Positions 53,113-61,765 of a DNA stretch of 64,000 nucleotides are shown here, one piece after another. Numbering within the stretch: the first letter of the stretch is position 1; each line of letters opens with the position of its first letter. Source of the DNA: Thermithiobacillus plumbiphilus (GTDB lineage: Bacteria > Pseudomonadota > Gammaproteobacteria > Acidithiobacillales > Thermithiobacillaceae); assembly GCF_038070005.1 (NCBI RefSeq), contig NZ_JBBPCO010000015.1:1-64000 (forward strand), read 5' to 3'. Under the pieces are notes generated by a model, which saw only the letters and a list, made by a program, of their open reading frames with translations, did not search any database and was not told where the DNA came from. The translations under genes were made by a program, and so were the position numbers.

Positions 53113-56058
53113 ATGTTACCGAAATGCTCCCTGCGTCGAACGCTCGCTTTTTCCGCCGCTGCCCTCACCCTGATTCTCTCTGGTTGTTACAGCAGCTCCG
53201 AATCATCCTCGAGTACGGGCAGTGATGTCGTGCCCCTGGCCGTAAGCTCTGCCGGCATGCAGGCCGCGCTCGGCGAACTCCAGCAGCGCGGTGCCCGCAT
53301 GGACCGGCACGGCAAGACCGGACAGCTCACCTTTATCGGCGCCGATCCGCTCGCGCCACTGGCCTTGCCCGCGGCAGTCAGCGGCCTGAAAGGGGACGAT
53401 CCGGCCCAGGCGGCCCTGGAACGCTATGCCCCGCTGTTTGGCGCGCGGGGGACGGGGCAAGCCATGCAGTTGCTCAAGCGCCAGGATGGCAAGGACGGGC
53501 GCAGCACCTCGCGTTATCAGCAACTCTATCAAGGGCTTCCGGTCATCGGTGGCGAGCTGTTGGTGAACCTGCGCGGGCGGGGCCTGCTCGCCATGAGCGG
53601 CGAGCTGTCGCCGGATCTTTCCCTGTCCGTGACCCCGATGTTGTCGGCCAGTGTCGCGCAGTCGACGGCGCTGCAGGCCACCGCCAAATGGCGCAAGCTG
53701 GCGCCGGAGAAACTCGAAGCGAGCGATCCGGTGCTGTCGATCTATGATCCGCGGCTGCTGGGACCGGGGCAGGAGCCGACCCGGCTGGTTTACCGGCTGG
53801 AAGTGAGCGCCCGCGGCAGCGAGCCGGTGCGCGAGCTGGTGCTGGTGGATGCCCGAAGCGGCAATGTGGCGCTGCACTTCAATCAGATCGACGCGGCACT
53901 CAGCCGCCAGACCTATACCGCCAGCAACACCGAAACCCTGCCGGGCAGCCTGATCTGCGACGAGGGCAATCCGTCCTGCGCCAATGGTGATCTGGACGCG
54001 CAGCTTGCGCATCGCTATGCCAGGGATACCTACGACTTCTATTTCAACACCCATCAGCGGGACAGCCTCGACAACAAGGGCATGGCCCTGCTGTCTTCGA
54101 CGCATTACGGCGCCGTCGGTTACCAGAATGCCTTCTGGGATGGCCGTCAGATCGCCTATGGCGATGGCTTCTCGCGCGCTGATGACGTCGTCGGCCATGA
54201 GCTGACGCACGGTGTCACCCAGCACAGCTCCAAACTTTTCTACTATTATCAGTCTGGCGCCATCAACGAGTCGCTGTCGGACATCTGGGGCGAATTCATC
54301 GATCAGCGCAACAACAGCGGCACCGATACTGCCGCTGTGAAATGGCAGATTGGCGAGGATATCCCCGGCATCGGTGCGATCCGCGACATGGCCGACCCGA
54401 CCCGCTTTGGCGATCCGGATCGCATGAGCAGCCCCAATTACGATTTTGATAAAGGCTTCCAGGACAACGGCGGGGTGCACCACAACAGTGGCATCAACAA
54501 CAAGGCCGCCTACCTGATGGTCGAAGGCGGCAGTTTCAATGGCCGGACCATCACCGGGCTCGGCATCGACAAGGTCGCAAAGATCTATTACGAGGCCCAG
54601 ACGCGGCTGCTGACTTCGGGTGCCACCTACAAGGACTTGGCCAATGCCCTGTATCAGGGCTGCCTGAATCTGTCGGCCGATGCCGGCTCCGGGATCAATG
54701 GTGCCGAGTGCGACATGGTGCGCCAGGCCACCGAAGCTGTGGAAATGCAGGCGGAGCCCGTTAACAGTTTCCAGCCCCAGCCGGATCCCTGTCCGGCCGG
54801 GTCCCAGCCCAGAGATCTCTTTTCCGATGATCTGGAAAGCCCCACGCTGCGCTGGACGGTGAGCACCCTGAACGGCAGTCAGGCATCCTGGCGCTTGGAT
54901 ACCCAGAATGTCAGTTCCGGCAAACAGGCGCTCTGGGGCAAGGGGATGAGTTCCGTGGCGGATGATATCGCCGTCATGCCCAGTGCCGTCATGCTGCCTG
55001 CCAATGCCTTTCTGCATTTCCGTCACAGCTATGACTTCGAGGCAGATGGCGAGGCTGACATCTACTATGACGGTGGTGTGCTGGAGTATTCGGTCAACAA
55101 CGGCGCGAACTGGCAGGATGCCGCCAGTCTCTTCGCTGATGGTGGCAACTACAGTGACAAGCTGGATGGTCATTATGGCAACACACTGGCAGGGCACTCG
55201 GCCTTCGTCGGCAGGAGTCATGGGTATATCGCCAGCCTCTACAATCTCAGCAGCCTGGCCGGACAGTCAGTGCGCTTCCGTTTCCGCATCGCCACCGACG
55301 ACCGTGTTGCGAGCGATGGCTGGTGGGTGGATGATGTCCGCATCTATACCTGCCTGGCGGACGTCGACAATCAGGCGCCGCTGGCCAATGCCGGACCGGA
55401 CCTGATCGCTGCCCCCGGCGCGACTGTCAGCCTCGATGGCTCTGGCAGCAAGGACCCCGAAGGGCAGCGGATCAGCCTTGCCTGGCAGGTGATCAGCGGC
55501 TCGGCCAGCCTGACAGGAGCCAATACCGCCGTGCCAAGCTTCGTGGCGCCACTCAACGGCAGGGTGGTCGCGCGGCTCACGGTCACCGACAGTCAGGGCA
55601 AGAGCGCCAGCGACGATGTCACGGTGACCGTCAGCAACACCGCGCCGGAGCTGGCATCGATTGGTGCCCGGCAGGCTGTTCTGGGGCAGCCGCTCAATTT
55701 CCAGGTGAGCGCACGGGATGCCAATACCGATACGGTCACGCTCTCGGCAACGGGACTTCCGTCGGGCGCGCGGTTCGACGCTGCTACGGGACAATTCAGC
55801 TGGCCTCAGGCCGGTCCGCTCGGCAACTATACGGTGACTTTCACCGCAACGGATGCGGGTGGATTGCGCGACAGCGAAAATGTCACTATCAATGTCCTTG
55901 ATATGACCTCCATTTCCAGCTCTGCCCAGAGCCAGGGCAGCCCAGCCCCCAGCTCATCTGCAATGGGCGGTGGTGGCGGTCTCGACGCCGGGGCGCTCAC
56001 CTTGCTGATGGCAGGTCTGGGTGCAGCACAGTGGCAGCGCCGCAAGCAGAAAAAATGA
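53113..56058 (+). CDS. M4-family (thermolysin-like) metalloprotease with PKD-like repeats and C-terminal sorting-type tail
   Basis: A 981-residue exported protease. Signal peptide with lipobox LILSGC (Cys25), then a FTP/PepSY-type propeptide (about 40-275). The catalytic domain has HELTH (H362, E363, H366), NESLSD with E386 as third zinc ligand, and HHNSG with H456. It is followed by a beta-sandwich domain (about 575-755), a PKD/Ig-like domain (about 760-850; ANAGPDLIAAPGATVSLDGSGS), and a cadherin-like domain (about 850-935). The end is GGGGGLDAGALTLLMAGLGA with a basic tail (QWQRRKQKK), which resembles GlyGly-CTERM sorting signals processed by rhombosortase. Carrying both a lipobox and this tail is unusual. 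Confidence 0.9.
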   Translation: MLPKCSLRRTLAFSAAALTLILSGCYSSSESSSSTGSDVVPLAVSSAGMQAALGELQQRGARMDRHGKTGQLTFIGADPLAPLALPAAVSGLKGDDPAQAALERYAPLFGARGTGQAMQLLKRQDGKDGRSTSRYQQLYQGLPVIGGELLVNLRGRGLLAMSGELSPDLSLSVTPMLSASVAQSTALQATAKWRKLAPEKLEASDPVLSIYDPRLLGPGQEPTRLVYRLEVSARGSEPVRELVLVDARSGNVALHFNQIDAALSRQTYTASNTETLPGSLICDEGNPSCANGDLDAQLAHRYARDTYDFYFNTHQRDSLDNKGMALLSSTHYGAVGYQNAFWDGRQIAYGDGFSRADDVVGHELTHGVTQHSSKLFYYYQSGAINESLSDIWGEFIDQRNNSGTDTAAVKWQIGEDIPGIGAIRDMADPTRFGDPDRMSSPNYDFDKGFQDNGGVHHNSGINNKAAYLMVEGGSFNGRTITGLGIDKVAKIYYEAQTRLLTSGATYKDLANALYQGCLNLSADAGSGINGAECDMVRQATEAVEMQAEPVNSFQPQPDPCPAGSQPRDLFSDDLESPTLRWTVSTLNGSQASWRLDTQNVSSGKQALWGKGMSSVADDIAVMPSAVMLPANAFLHFRHSYDFEADGEADIYYDGGVLEYSVNNGANWQDAASLFADGGNYSDKLDGHYGNTLAGHSAFVGRSHGYIASLYNLSSLAGQSVRFRFRIATDDRVASDGWWVDDVRIYTCLADVDNQAPLANAGPDLIAAPGATVSLDGSGSKDPEGQRISLAWQVISGSASLTGANTAVPSFVAPLNGRVVARLTVTDSQGKSASDDVTVTVSNTAPELASIGARQAVLGQPLNFQVSARDANTDTVTLSATGLPSGARFDAATGQFSWPQAGPLGNYTVTFTATDAGGLRDSENVTINVLDMTSISSSAQSQGSPAPSSSAMGGGGGLDAGALTLLMAGLGAAQWQRRKQKK

Positions 56059-56073
56059 CGGGGAGGATGACCG

Positions 56074-56529
56074 ATGGCTGGATTCGCACTTCGTACGACC
56101 GCACTCCTGGCCCTGGGCATGATTGGCCTGACGGGTTGCGCGTCGATGCCAGGGCAGCAGGAGCAGGAAAAGTGGCAGGTACACTACGCCCGCTCCGGGG
56201 GCTTCGCCGGTGAGCAGAAAACCCTGACCCTGAACAGCCAGGGCGGGGTGGTCATCGCTGACAGCCGGCAGGGCAAGTGGCTGATGCGCAATCTCAGCCC
56301 CGCCGAGGTCCGGCCCGTTGCCGCCAGCCTGCGTGAACTGATGTCCGGTTCCACCGGCGCGGGAAGTCCGGCTGGCACCTGCGCCGACTGCCTGCACTAC
56401 AAGCTCGACATCGTCTGGAAAGGCCAGCGCCAGCAAGCCAGCCTGGATGATCGTTCGCTGGCATCCTCGGGCTATGCGCCGCTGGTCAACCAGCTTAATG
56501 CACTGATCGCGCGCTATCCCCCGCAATAG
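56074..56529 (+). CDS. small lipoprotein of unknown function
   Basis: A 151-residue lipoprotein (signal peptide, lipobox LTGC, Cys22). The mature part begins with a beta-rich segment (YARSGGFAGEQKTLTLNSQG, LMRNLSPAEVRPVAASLREL) and contains a CADC pair (about 109-112). It is not recognised beyond this. The gene lies 15 bp after the metalloprotease on the same strand and could be an accessory factor or inhibitor for it. This is inference from context. Confidence 0.75.
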   Translation: MAGFALRTTALLALGMIGLTGCASMPGQQEQEKWQVHYARSGGFAGEQKTLTLNSQGGVVIADSRQGKWLMRNLSPAEVRPVAASLRELMSGSTGAGSPAGTCADCLHYKLDIVWKGQRQQASLDDRSLASSGYAPLVNQLNALIARYPPQ

Positions 56530-56631
56530 ATTCCTGCTGGCCGGCAGGATCCGGTCGAAGACTGATGGGCAAGGCGCGCCATTCCAGCGACACTCAGGAC
56601 TTTGTTCCAGCCGTGAAAGGGTGGCGTGCCC

Positions 56632-57564
56632 ATGCCGGATTCCCGCAGCGAAGCCAGTTCCGCCGCAGCCAGGCCGGATCAGTTTACCCTGCCAGACAGC
56701 CTGATTGCTTATCTGGCAGGCGAGCGTTCGCCGCCACTGGCCCTGATGCAGCTTTTGTTGCATTGCGGGTCGGTGACGGCCTGCGAGCAGCTGCTCGAAG
56801 CGGCTGGCGCGCATGGCTCAAGCGTTCAGGTGGTTCAGCGGCAAGGCCTGGAGGAACTTCGCCATCTGTTGGCCAGCCGGCGCGAACAGTGCCTGAGCCT
56901 TGAACCCCTGCTACAGGCGGAACTGCCCGGAGATGATGGCGGGCAGGATTCGGTGAGTGCCTGGGCGCAGTTTTTCGATGCTGCCGTGGCGCAGGCGGCA
57001 CCTGCCAGTGTCGCCCTCTATTCCCTGGGTGACCCCGAACTGCTGGACGCCGCGACCGGGGAAGTACTGGACTATTTCACTGAGCAGGGCCTGCTCGGCC
57101 CCAGGCGTCGCATCCTGCAGATTGGCTGCGGCATCGGTCGCTTCGAGGCTGTGTTGGCACCGCTGGTGGCCGAGGCGCATGGCATCGACATCTCGCCGGG
57201 CATGATCAATGCGGCCCGGCAACGCTGCGCCGGGCTTGCCAATGTGCATCTTGCCTGCTGTTCGGGAAGGGATCTCGCGCCCTTTGCCGACTTTTCGCTC
57301 GACATGGTCTATGCTGTCGACAGTTTTCCCTATCTGCACGAATCCGGTGGCGCATTGCTCGAAACGCATTTTGCCGAAAGTGCGCGGGTGCTGACGCGAG
57401 GCGGCGACCTGCTGATCCTCAACTTTTCCTACCGCAATGACCCCGAGCAGGATTCACGCGAGATCAACCGGCTCGCAACAAGGCACGGCTTCAAGGTGCT
57501 GGTCGATGGCGTACAGCCTTTCAGGCTCTGGGACGGGCGGGTCTGGCACCTGCGCCTGGCTTGA
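56632..57564 (+). CDS. SAM-dependent methyltransferase
   Basis: A 310-residue class I methyltransferase. The first 110 residues are helical and of unknown role. The Rossmann-like methyltransferase core begins about 155 with motif I ILQIGCGIGRFEAVLAPL (SAM-binding) and motif II AHGIDISPGMI, and ends with LLILNFSYRNDP. The ATG at 56632 is used (a GTG two codons before is possible). The substrate is not evident. Confidence 0.82.
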   Translation: MPDSRSEASSAAARPDQFTLPDSLIAYLAGERSPPLALMQLLLHCGSVTACEQLLEAAGAHGSSVQVVQRQGLEELRHLLASRREQCLSLEPLLQAELPGDDGGQDSVSAWAQFFDAAVAQAAPASVALYSLGDPELLDAATGEVLDYFTEQGLLGPRRRILQIGCGIGRFEAVLAPLVAEAHGIDISPGMINAARQRCAGLANVHLACCSGRDLAPFADFSLDMVYAVDSFPYLHESGGALLETHFAESARVLTRGGDLLILNFSYRNDPEQDSREINRLATRHGFKVLVDGVQPFRLWDGRVWHLRLA

Positions 57565-57643
57565 TTTGCTGCTGGAGTTTAGTTCATTCCTGCCCAGGCA
57601 GTGTATCCTGAGAAACGGCCCTGGATAAAAAAGAAGGAGAAAC

Positions 57644-58723
57644 ATGTCCCTGCTCAAGGAAAAAGCCTTTCTGCTGTCACTGCTGGCCATTGCCCTGCTC
57701 TACCCTTTCGAGCATGCACTGCTTGGCTACGGGCTTGGAGGTGTCGCGTTTGCCTTCGTGGTGATCTTTGCCGTCATCCTGACCGCGGCCTTCAGCGTGG
57801 CGCACCATGCCGAGATGCTGGCGCACAAGTATGGCGAGCCCTATGGCACGCTGATCCTGACAGGATCTGCGGTGGGCGTGGAAGTCCTCATGCTCGCCAT
57901 CCTGATGCAGGGGGCGGAGAGTCCGACCCTGGTGCGCGATACCATCTTTGCGGCATTGATGCTCGACATGAACGGTATTCTTGGTATTGCCGCCATCATT
58001 GGCGGCATCAAGCACGGCGAGCAGAAATACAATGTCGATAGTTCCAATTCCTATATCGGCATGATCCTGGTGGCGGTCGGGATTTCCATGTTCGTGCCGG
58101 ATTTCATCCAGCCCGAGGCTTGGCGCGCCTACTCGGTGTTCACCATCATCGTCATGATCGCCATGTATGCGGTATTCACGCGCCTCCAGACCGTCGACCA
58201 TCGGTATTTCTTTGAATATAAGTACAAGCAGGCTGGCGCTGAGGCCGTGGAGGACCACCCGGTGGCGATCCGCGGTGGCTATCATGGCCTGATGTTGTTT
58301 CTGCTGATTGCCGCCATCGGCGGGCTGGCAGAGCTGCTGTCGGTGTTTCTCAACGAGGGCATCGCCCAAACCGGTCTGCCACTCGGCCTGGCGGCGGTCT
58401 CCGTGGCGCTGATTTCCGCCAGCCCCGAATTCCTGACCGCCTTTCGCGCGGCCCTGGAAAACCGCATGCAGACCGTCATCAACATCGCCCTGGGCGCATC
58501 GCTTGCGACCGTGCTGATGACCGTGCCCGTCATAGAGCTTATCTCTCTACTGACACATGCCGACATCCAGATGGGGCTTTCGCCGATACAGGCGGCCATG
58601 ATCCTGCTCACCTTGCTGACCACCATGATCAATCTGGCTGATGGCGAGACCAACTCCCTGGAGGGCATGGTGCATCTGGTGCTGTTCCTGACCTTCGGCG
58701 TCCTGATCTTCCTGGTACCCTGA
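57644..58723 (+). CDS. calcium/proton antiporter (CaCA superfamily, ChaA-like)
   Basis: A 359-residue inner-membrane antiporter with about eleven helices in two inverted repeats. The repeat signatures HHAEMLAHKYGEPYGTLILT and SASPEFLTAFRAALENRMQT, each with the Pro-Glu ion-binding pair, match ChaA-type Ca2+/H+ exchangers. It would export Ca2+ (or Na+/K+) using the proton gradient. AAGGAG precedes the ATG. A weak hairpin (58736-58753) follows. Confidence 0.88.
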   Translation: MSLLKEKAFLLSLLAIALLYPFEHALLGYGLGGVAFAFVVIFAVILTAAFSVAHHAEMLAHKYGEPYGTLILTGSAVGVEVLMLAILMQGAESPTLVRDTIFAALMLDMNGILGIAAIIGGIKHGEQKYNVDSSNSYIGMILVAVGISMFVPDFIQPEAWRAYSVFTIIVMIAMYAVFTRLQTVDHRYFFEYKYKQAGAEAVEDHPVAIRGGYHGLMLFLLIAAIGGLAELLSVFLNEGIAQTGLPLGLAAVSVALISASPEFLTAFRAALENRMQTVINIALGASLATVLMTVPVIELISLLTHADIQMGLSPIQAAMILLTLLTTMINLADGETNSLEGMVHLVLFLTFGVLIFLVP

Positions 58724-58794
58724 GGGCGCGGTGGGGAACCGGCGGGGCGGTTCTCGGACTAATTTTCAATAATGCCCAAAATCCGGAGGAGATG

Positions 58795-59533
58795 ATGATT
58801 TTTCGCCAGCTCTATGAACAGGAATCGAGCACTTACACCTATCTTTTCGCCTGCGAGGAAACCGGGCAGGCCGTGCTGCTGGATCCGGTACTCGATTCGC
58901 TGGAGCGAGACCTGCTGGTTCTGCAGGAATTGGGGCTGAAACTCGCCTATACCCTGGACACCCACATCCACGCCGACCACCTGACCTCGGCGCGCAAGCT
59001 CAAGCACGTGGTGAGCTCGCAGATCGCGAGTCCTGCCCTGCACCGATTTCGGCGTGGCGGAGGACCGGCCGCTGAGTGTCGGCTCTCTGACCTTCCAGCC
59101 TTTGTTTACGCCGGGGCACACCGATACTCATCACAGCTATCTATTGATCCAGGATGGCATAAGCCGGGTATTCACGGGCGATGCGCTCTTGATCGATGCC
59201 TGTGGCCGCACCGATTTCCAGAGCGGCGACTCGACCACGCTGTATCGCTCCGTGCATGACAAGATCTTCAGTCTGCCGGACGACACCCTGGTCTATCCCG
59301 CGCATGATTACAATCACCGCCATGTCTCATCAGTGATCCAGGAGCGTGAGCGCAACCCGCGTCTGGGTGGCGGCAAGACCCTGGAGGAGTTCATCCGGAT
59401 CATGGCGAACCTCAACCTGCCCTATCCCAAAAAGATGGACATGGCCGTGCCCGGCAACCAGAAGTGTGGCGAGTGCCCGGAGAATGCCCCGGAAGAACTG
59501 CGCGCACTGTGTGACGTTTCCGTGCAGGGCTGA
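58795..59533 (+). pseudogene. frameshifted persulfide dioxygenase (ETHE1/PDO-like)
   Basis: The N-terminal half (MIFRQLYEQESSTYTYLF, iron ligands in THIHADH at about 56-62) ends near position 59036. The rest of the protein continues in another frame from about 59041 (FGVAEDRPLSVGSLTFQP, GHTDTHHSYLL, VFTGDALLIDACGRTDF, VYPAHDYNHR, RNPRLGGGKT). A one-base insertion near 59030-59041 (CCTGCCCTGC) joins the frames exactly, so this is one gene of about 245 residues broken by a frameshift. Persulfide dioxygenases oxidise glutathione persulfide to sulfite. A possible sequencing error cannot be excluded. A second copy begins at the right edge of the window. Confidence 0.9.
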
Positions 59534-59586
59534 CTTGTTTCGCGGGGAGTGCCCTGGCGCTTCCCCGCGGATGGATCTTCTGGTAT

Positions 59587-60015
59587 TCAGCGCGAATCGC
59601 GCAAATCCTTCAAGAGTCCTTCCACCCGTGTCCTGACCTCATCGCGGGTGGCGCGAAACTGCGCCATGATCTCGTCTTCCGTGCCAGTGGCCCTGGCGGG
59701 ATCGCTAAGGGGCCAGTGAATCTTCTTGATGCCCGCCGGCAGCACCGGACAATGCTCGTCGGCATGTCCGCAGACCGTCACCACGACATCAGCGCGCTGG
59801 AGCATTTCCTCCGTGACCCGCGTGCTCTCCTGATCCGAGATATCCACCCCGGCCTCACGCATCACCGCAATCGCCCGTGGATTCTTGCCATGGGCCTCGA
59901 TGCCGGCTGATTCCACAAAAAAATTATCAGCACCGAGATGTCTGGCCCAGCCTTCGGCCATCTGGCTGCGGCAGGAATTGCCGGTGCAAAGAAACAGCAG
60001 ATTCAGTTTTTTCAT
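59587..60015 (-). CDS. arsC: thioredoxin-type arsenate reductase ArsC
   Basis: A 142-residue arsenate reductase of the low-molecular-weight tyrosine-phosphatase family, using thioredoxin as reductant. The catalytic Cys are C10 and C15 (LCTGNSCRSQMAEGWARHL), and C82 and C89 (VCGHADEHCP). These numbers match S. aureus ArsC. It reduces arsenate to arsenite. It is the last gene of the operon arsR-arsI-arsC and overlaps arsI by 4 bp. No arsenite efflux pump gene (arsB/acr3) is in the window. Confidence 0.96.
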   Translation of the reverse strand: MKKLNLLFLCTGNSCRSQMAEGWARHLGADNFFVESAGIEAHGKNPRAIAVMREAGVDISDQESTRVTEEMLQRADVVVTVCGHADEHCPVLPAGIKKIHWPLSDPARATGTEDEIMAQFRATRDEVRTRVEGLLKDLRDSR

Positions 60016-60518
60016 GCGTTTTCCTGGCTGGGTTTGGGGGCGCAGCAGGCGGATTTTGCCGGCATGCTGATCTTGACCACTTTTGGCTGGGGGGCACAGC
60101 AGGCGCTGCTGGCGGCAGTCGGCCCGTTCACGGCGGCTGCCTCACCGCCGAAGGTAGCGGCCTGCGCCATGGTGTGATAGGTCTCCCAGGCAAGCCCCTG
60201 CGGGTCGATCACCCAGGTTTTCTCGGAACTTGCGTAGCAGCAGGTCGTGGCGCCCTGCTCGACCTTCGGCGCCTCGATGCCGGCCAGCCGGCCATAGAGA
60301 TCCTGGAGTTCCGCCTCATCCTCGGCCTGAATGCCAAGATGATCGAGACCCTTCTGGGCGCTGCGGGTGGAAACGGCGAAGTTGACGCGTGGGTCATCCA
60401 GCATCCACTTGGCGTAATCGGTCTTGTGCACGGTCGGCGCGGCGGCGAACAGGCGGGAGTAGAACTGGATGCTTTCATCCAGATTGGCGACGGAAAGATG
60501 AATGTGCAGGCGTTTCAT
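60012..60518 (-). CDS. arsI: ArsI/CadI-type glyoxalase-fold metal resistance enzyme
   Basis: A 168-residue vicinal-oxygen-chelate protein. Metal ligand candidates are H5 or H7 (LHIHLSV), H60 (LDHLGIQ) and E112 (AWETYH), and a thiol site TTCCYASS with C93 and C94. ArsI cleaves the C-As bond of trivalent organoarsenicals, and related CadI proteins are metal induced. Its C-terminus (from about 118) is a linker with two further Cys-Cys pairs (SACCAP at 139-142 and again at about 157-160), which may bind arsenite. It overlaps arsC and arsR by 4 bp. Confidence 0.88.
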   Translation of the reverse strand: MKRLHIHLSVANLDESIQFYSRLFAAAPTVHKTDYAKWMLDDPRVNFAVSTRSAQKGLDHLGIQAEDEAELQDLYGRLAGIEAPKVEQGATTCCYASSEKTWVIDPQGLAWETYHTMAQAATFGGEAAAVNGPTAASSACCAPQPKVVKISMPAKSACCAPKPSQENA

Positions 60519-60850
60519 ACAGGCTCCTCGGTGGTGCAGACGGGGGCGGGCGGACAGCAGCTCGGCTGGCCAGCACAGCAGTTCTCGGTGAGAAAGCCGA
60601 GCAGGGCATTCATCGCCGCATAGTCGGCCACATAAATGATCGAGCGTCCCTGACGGCTGGACTGCAACAAGCCGGCATGGCTGAGCTGGCTCAGATGAAA
60701 GGATAGTGTGGCCGGCGGAATGCCCAGTTGTTCGCCGATCTGGCCGGCGGGCAGCCCTGTCGGGCCTGCCTGGACCAGCAGACGGAAGATCGCCAGGCGG
60801 TTTTCCTGAGCCAGGGCACCAAGGGCAGTGATAGCGTTATTAATTTCCAT
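60515..60850 (-). CDS. arsR: ArsR-family arsenite-responsive repressor
   Basis: A 111-residue winged-helix repressor (LAQENRLAIFRLLVQAG, LPAGQIGEQLGIPPATLSFHLSQLSHAG). It lacks the helix-alpha-3 Cys pair of E. coli ArsR. Instead its C-terminus carries C91-C92-N5-C98 plus C99 and C105, the spacing of the atypical As(III) site of A. ferrooxidans ArsR (Cys95, Cys96, Cys102). The ATG at 60850 is used, because the frame upstream (to 60946) is longer than the family. A palindromic operator lies at 60852-60869. Confidence 0.93.
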   Translation of the reverse strand: MEINNAITALGALAQENRLAIFRLLVQAGPTGLPAGQIGEQLGIPPATLSFHLSQLSHAGLLQSSRQGRSIIYVADYAAMNALLGFLTENCCAGQPSCCPPAPVCTTEEPV

Positions 60851-60851
60851 A

Positions 60852-60869
60852 ATTCCATAATAATGGAAT
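60852..60869. promoter_or_regulatory. ArsR operator candidate
   Basis: ATTCCAT-AATA-ATGGAAT, a perfect AT-rich palindrome immediately before the arsR start codon. Its position suggests autoregulation of the arsR-arsI-arsC operon. Confidence 0.65.
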
Positions 60870-60929
60870 AATAAGGTGCGTGCAAGCCGGGCAACCGCCT
60901 CCTCGCCTAAGCCTTCCGGCCTGCAGCAT

Positions 60930-61295
60930 TCACAGGGAGGGCTCAACCTTCACAGGCAATCCCGCCGCTTCCCAGGCCTGCAGGCCGCCCCGGAGGACGG
61001 CGGCATCCCAGCCCATCTCCCGCAGGGTGGCGGCGGCAATGGTCGAGCGGCCCCGGCTGCCGCAGTAGACAATGATCCTGGCTTGCGGGTCGGGGACCAC
61101 TTCCTCAATGCGTGATTCCAGCCGGAAGCGGGGCAGGTTGATGGCGCCGGGGATATGTGCGGCAGCGAATTCATCCGGCTCGCGCACGTCGATCAGCACG
61201 GCTCCGTGATACGCAGATTGTTGAGCTTCCGCCGCCGAAAGATGCGGAATGCTGTTTTCCAGGCGTTCCAGATAGCTGTCGTAGCGTCTCATCAT
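60930..61295 (-). CDS. cytosolic rhodanese-like sulfurtransferase
   Basis: A 121-residue single-domain rhodanese. Active-site Cys C78 is in IVYCGSRGRST, and the domain holds LIDVREPDEFAAAHIPGAINLP and VLRGGLQAWEAAGLPV. It has no signal peptide, so it acts in the cytosol and may carry persulfide sulfur. It is the last gene of the minus-strand sulfur operon and overlaps the exported rhodanese gene by 4 bp (ATGA). Confidence 0.9.
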   Translation of the reverse strand: MMRRYDSYLERLENSIPHLSAAEAQQSAYHGAVLIDVREPDEFAAAHIPGAINLPRFRLESRIEEVVPDPQARIIVYCGSRGRSTIAAATLREMGWDAAVLRGGLQAWEAAGLPVKVEPSL

Positions 61296-61753
61296 GGCTG
61301 GTTCTTACTCGCCCGTTGGTGTGCATCAAAGCCGCCCTTGGCCTTCCAGCCTTCATAGCCGCCCTGAAGCATCTGCACATTGTCCATGCCCGCGACGCGC
61401 AAGGCGAATCCCGCCTGGGCGGAGAGCGAACCGGTATTGCAATAGAGCAGGATGGGCTTGTCGCCGGGGAGTTCTTCGCGCCGCTCCAGTACTTGCCGCC
61501 ATTCGATGTTCACGGCATCCGGAATGTGGCCTTTGGCGTACTGGGCTGCATCCCGCGTGTCGACGACATGGAAGCGTTTCCAGTCCGCCGCGGGGATCTG
61601 TTCGGGCCCGATGGTGCCACCGCCGTAGTCGACGAAGGCGAGATAGTCCGCCATGGTTTTGATAGCCGGATTTTCCGCACCCTGGCTGTTCGGCGAAAGA
61701 GAGACAAGCATGCCGAACGCGCCGGCGGCCAGAACTGCTTTGCATGATTTCAT
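61292..61753 (-). CDS. exported rhodanese-like protein
   Basis: A 153-residue periplasmic rhodanese-like protein with a signal peptide (about 1-26). The active-site Cys C105 is in LLYCNTGSLSAQAG, and VVDTRDAAQYAKGHIPDAVN and MLQGGYEGWKAKGG are typical of the fold. The second ATG (61753) is used because its AAGGGA spacing is right. It may move sulfur between periplasmic carriers. It is coupled to the cytosolic rhodanese downstream. Confidence 0.87.
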   Translation of the reverse strand: MKSCKAVLAAGAFGMLVSLSPNSQGAENPAIKTMADYLAFVDYGGGTIGPEQIPAADWKRFHVVDTRDAAQYAKGHIPDAVNIEWRQVLERREELPGDKPILLYCNTGSLSAQAGFALRVAGMDNVQMLQGGYEGWKAKGGFDAHQRASKNQP

Positions 61754-61765
61754 GAACATTCCCTT

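Noticed and set aside
53203-55221. Open minus-strand frame of 672 codons across the M4 protease
   Set aside because: The plus frame has HELTH, NESLSD and HHNSG zinc and catalytic motifs; the minus frame shows no domain and no ribosome site.
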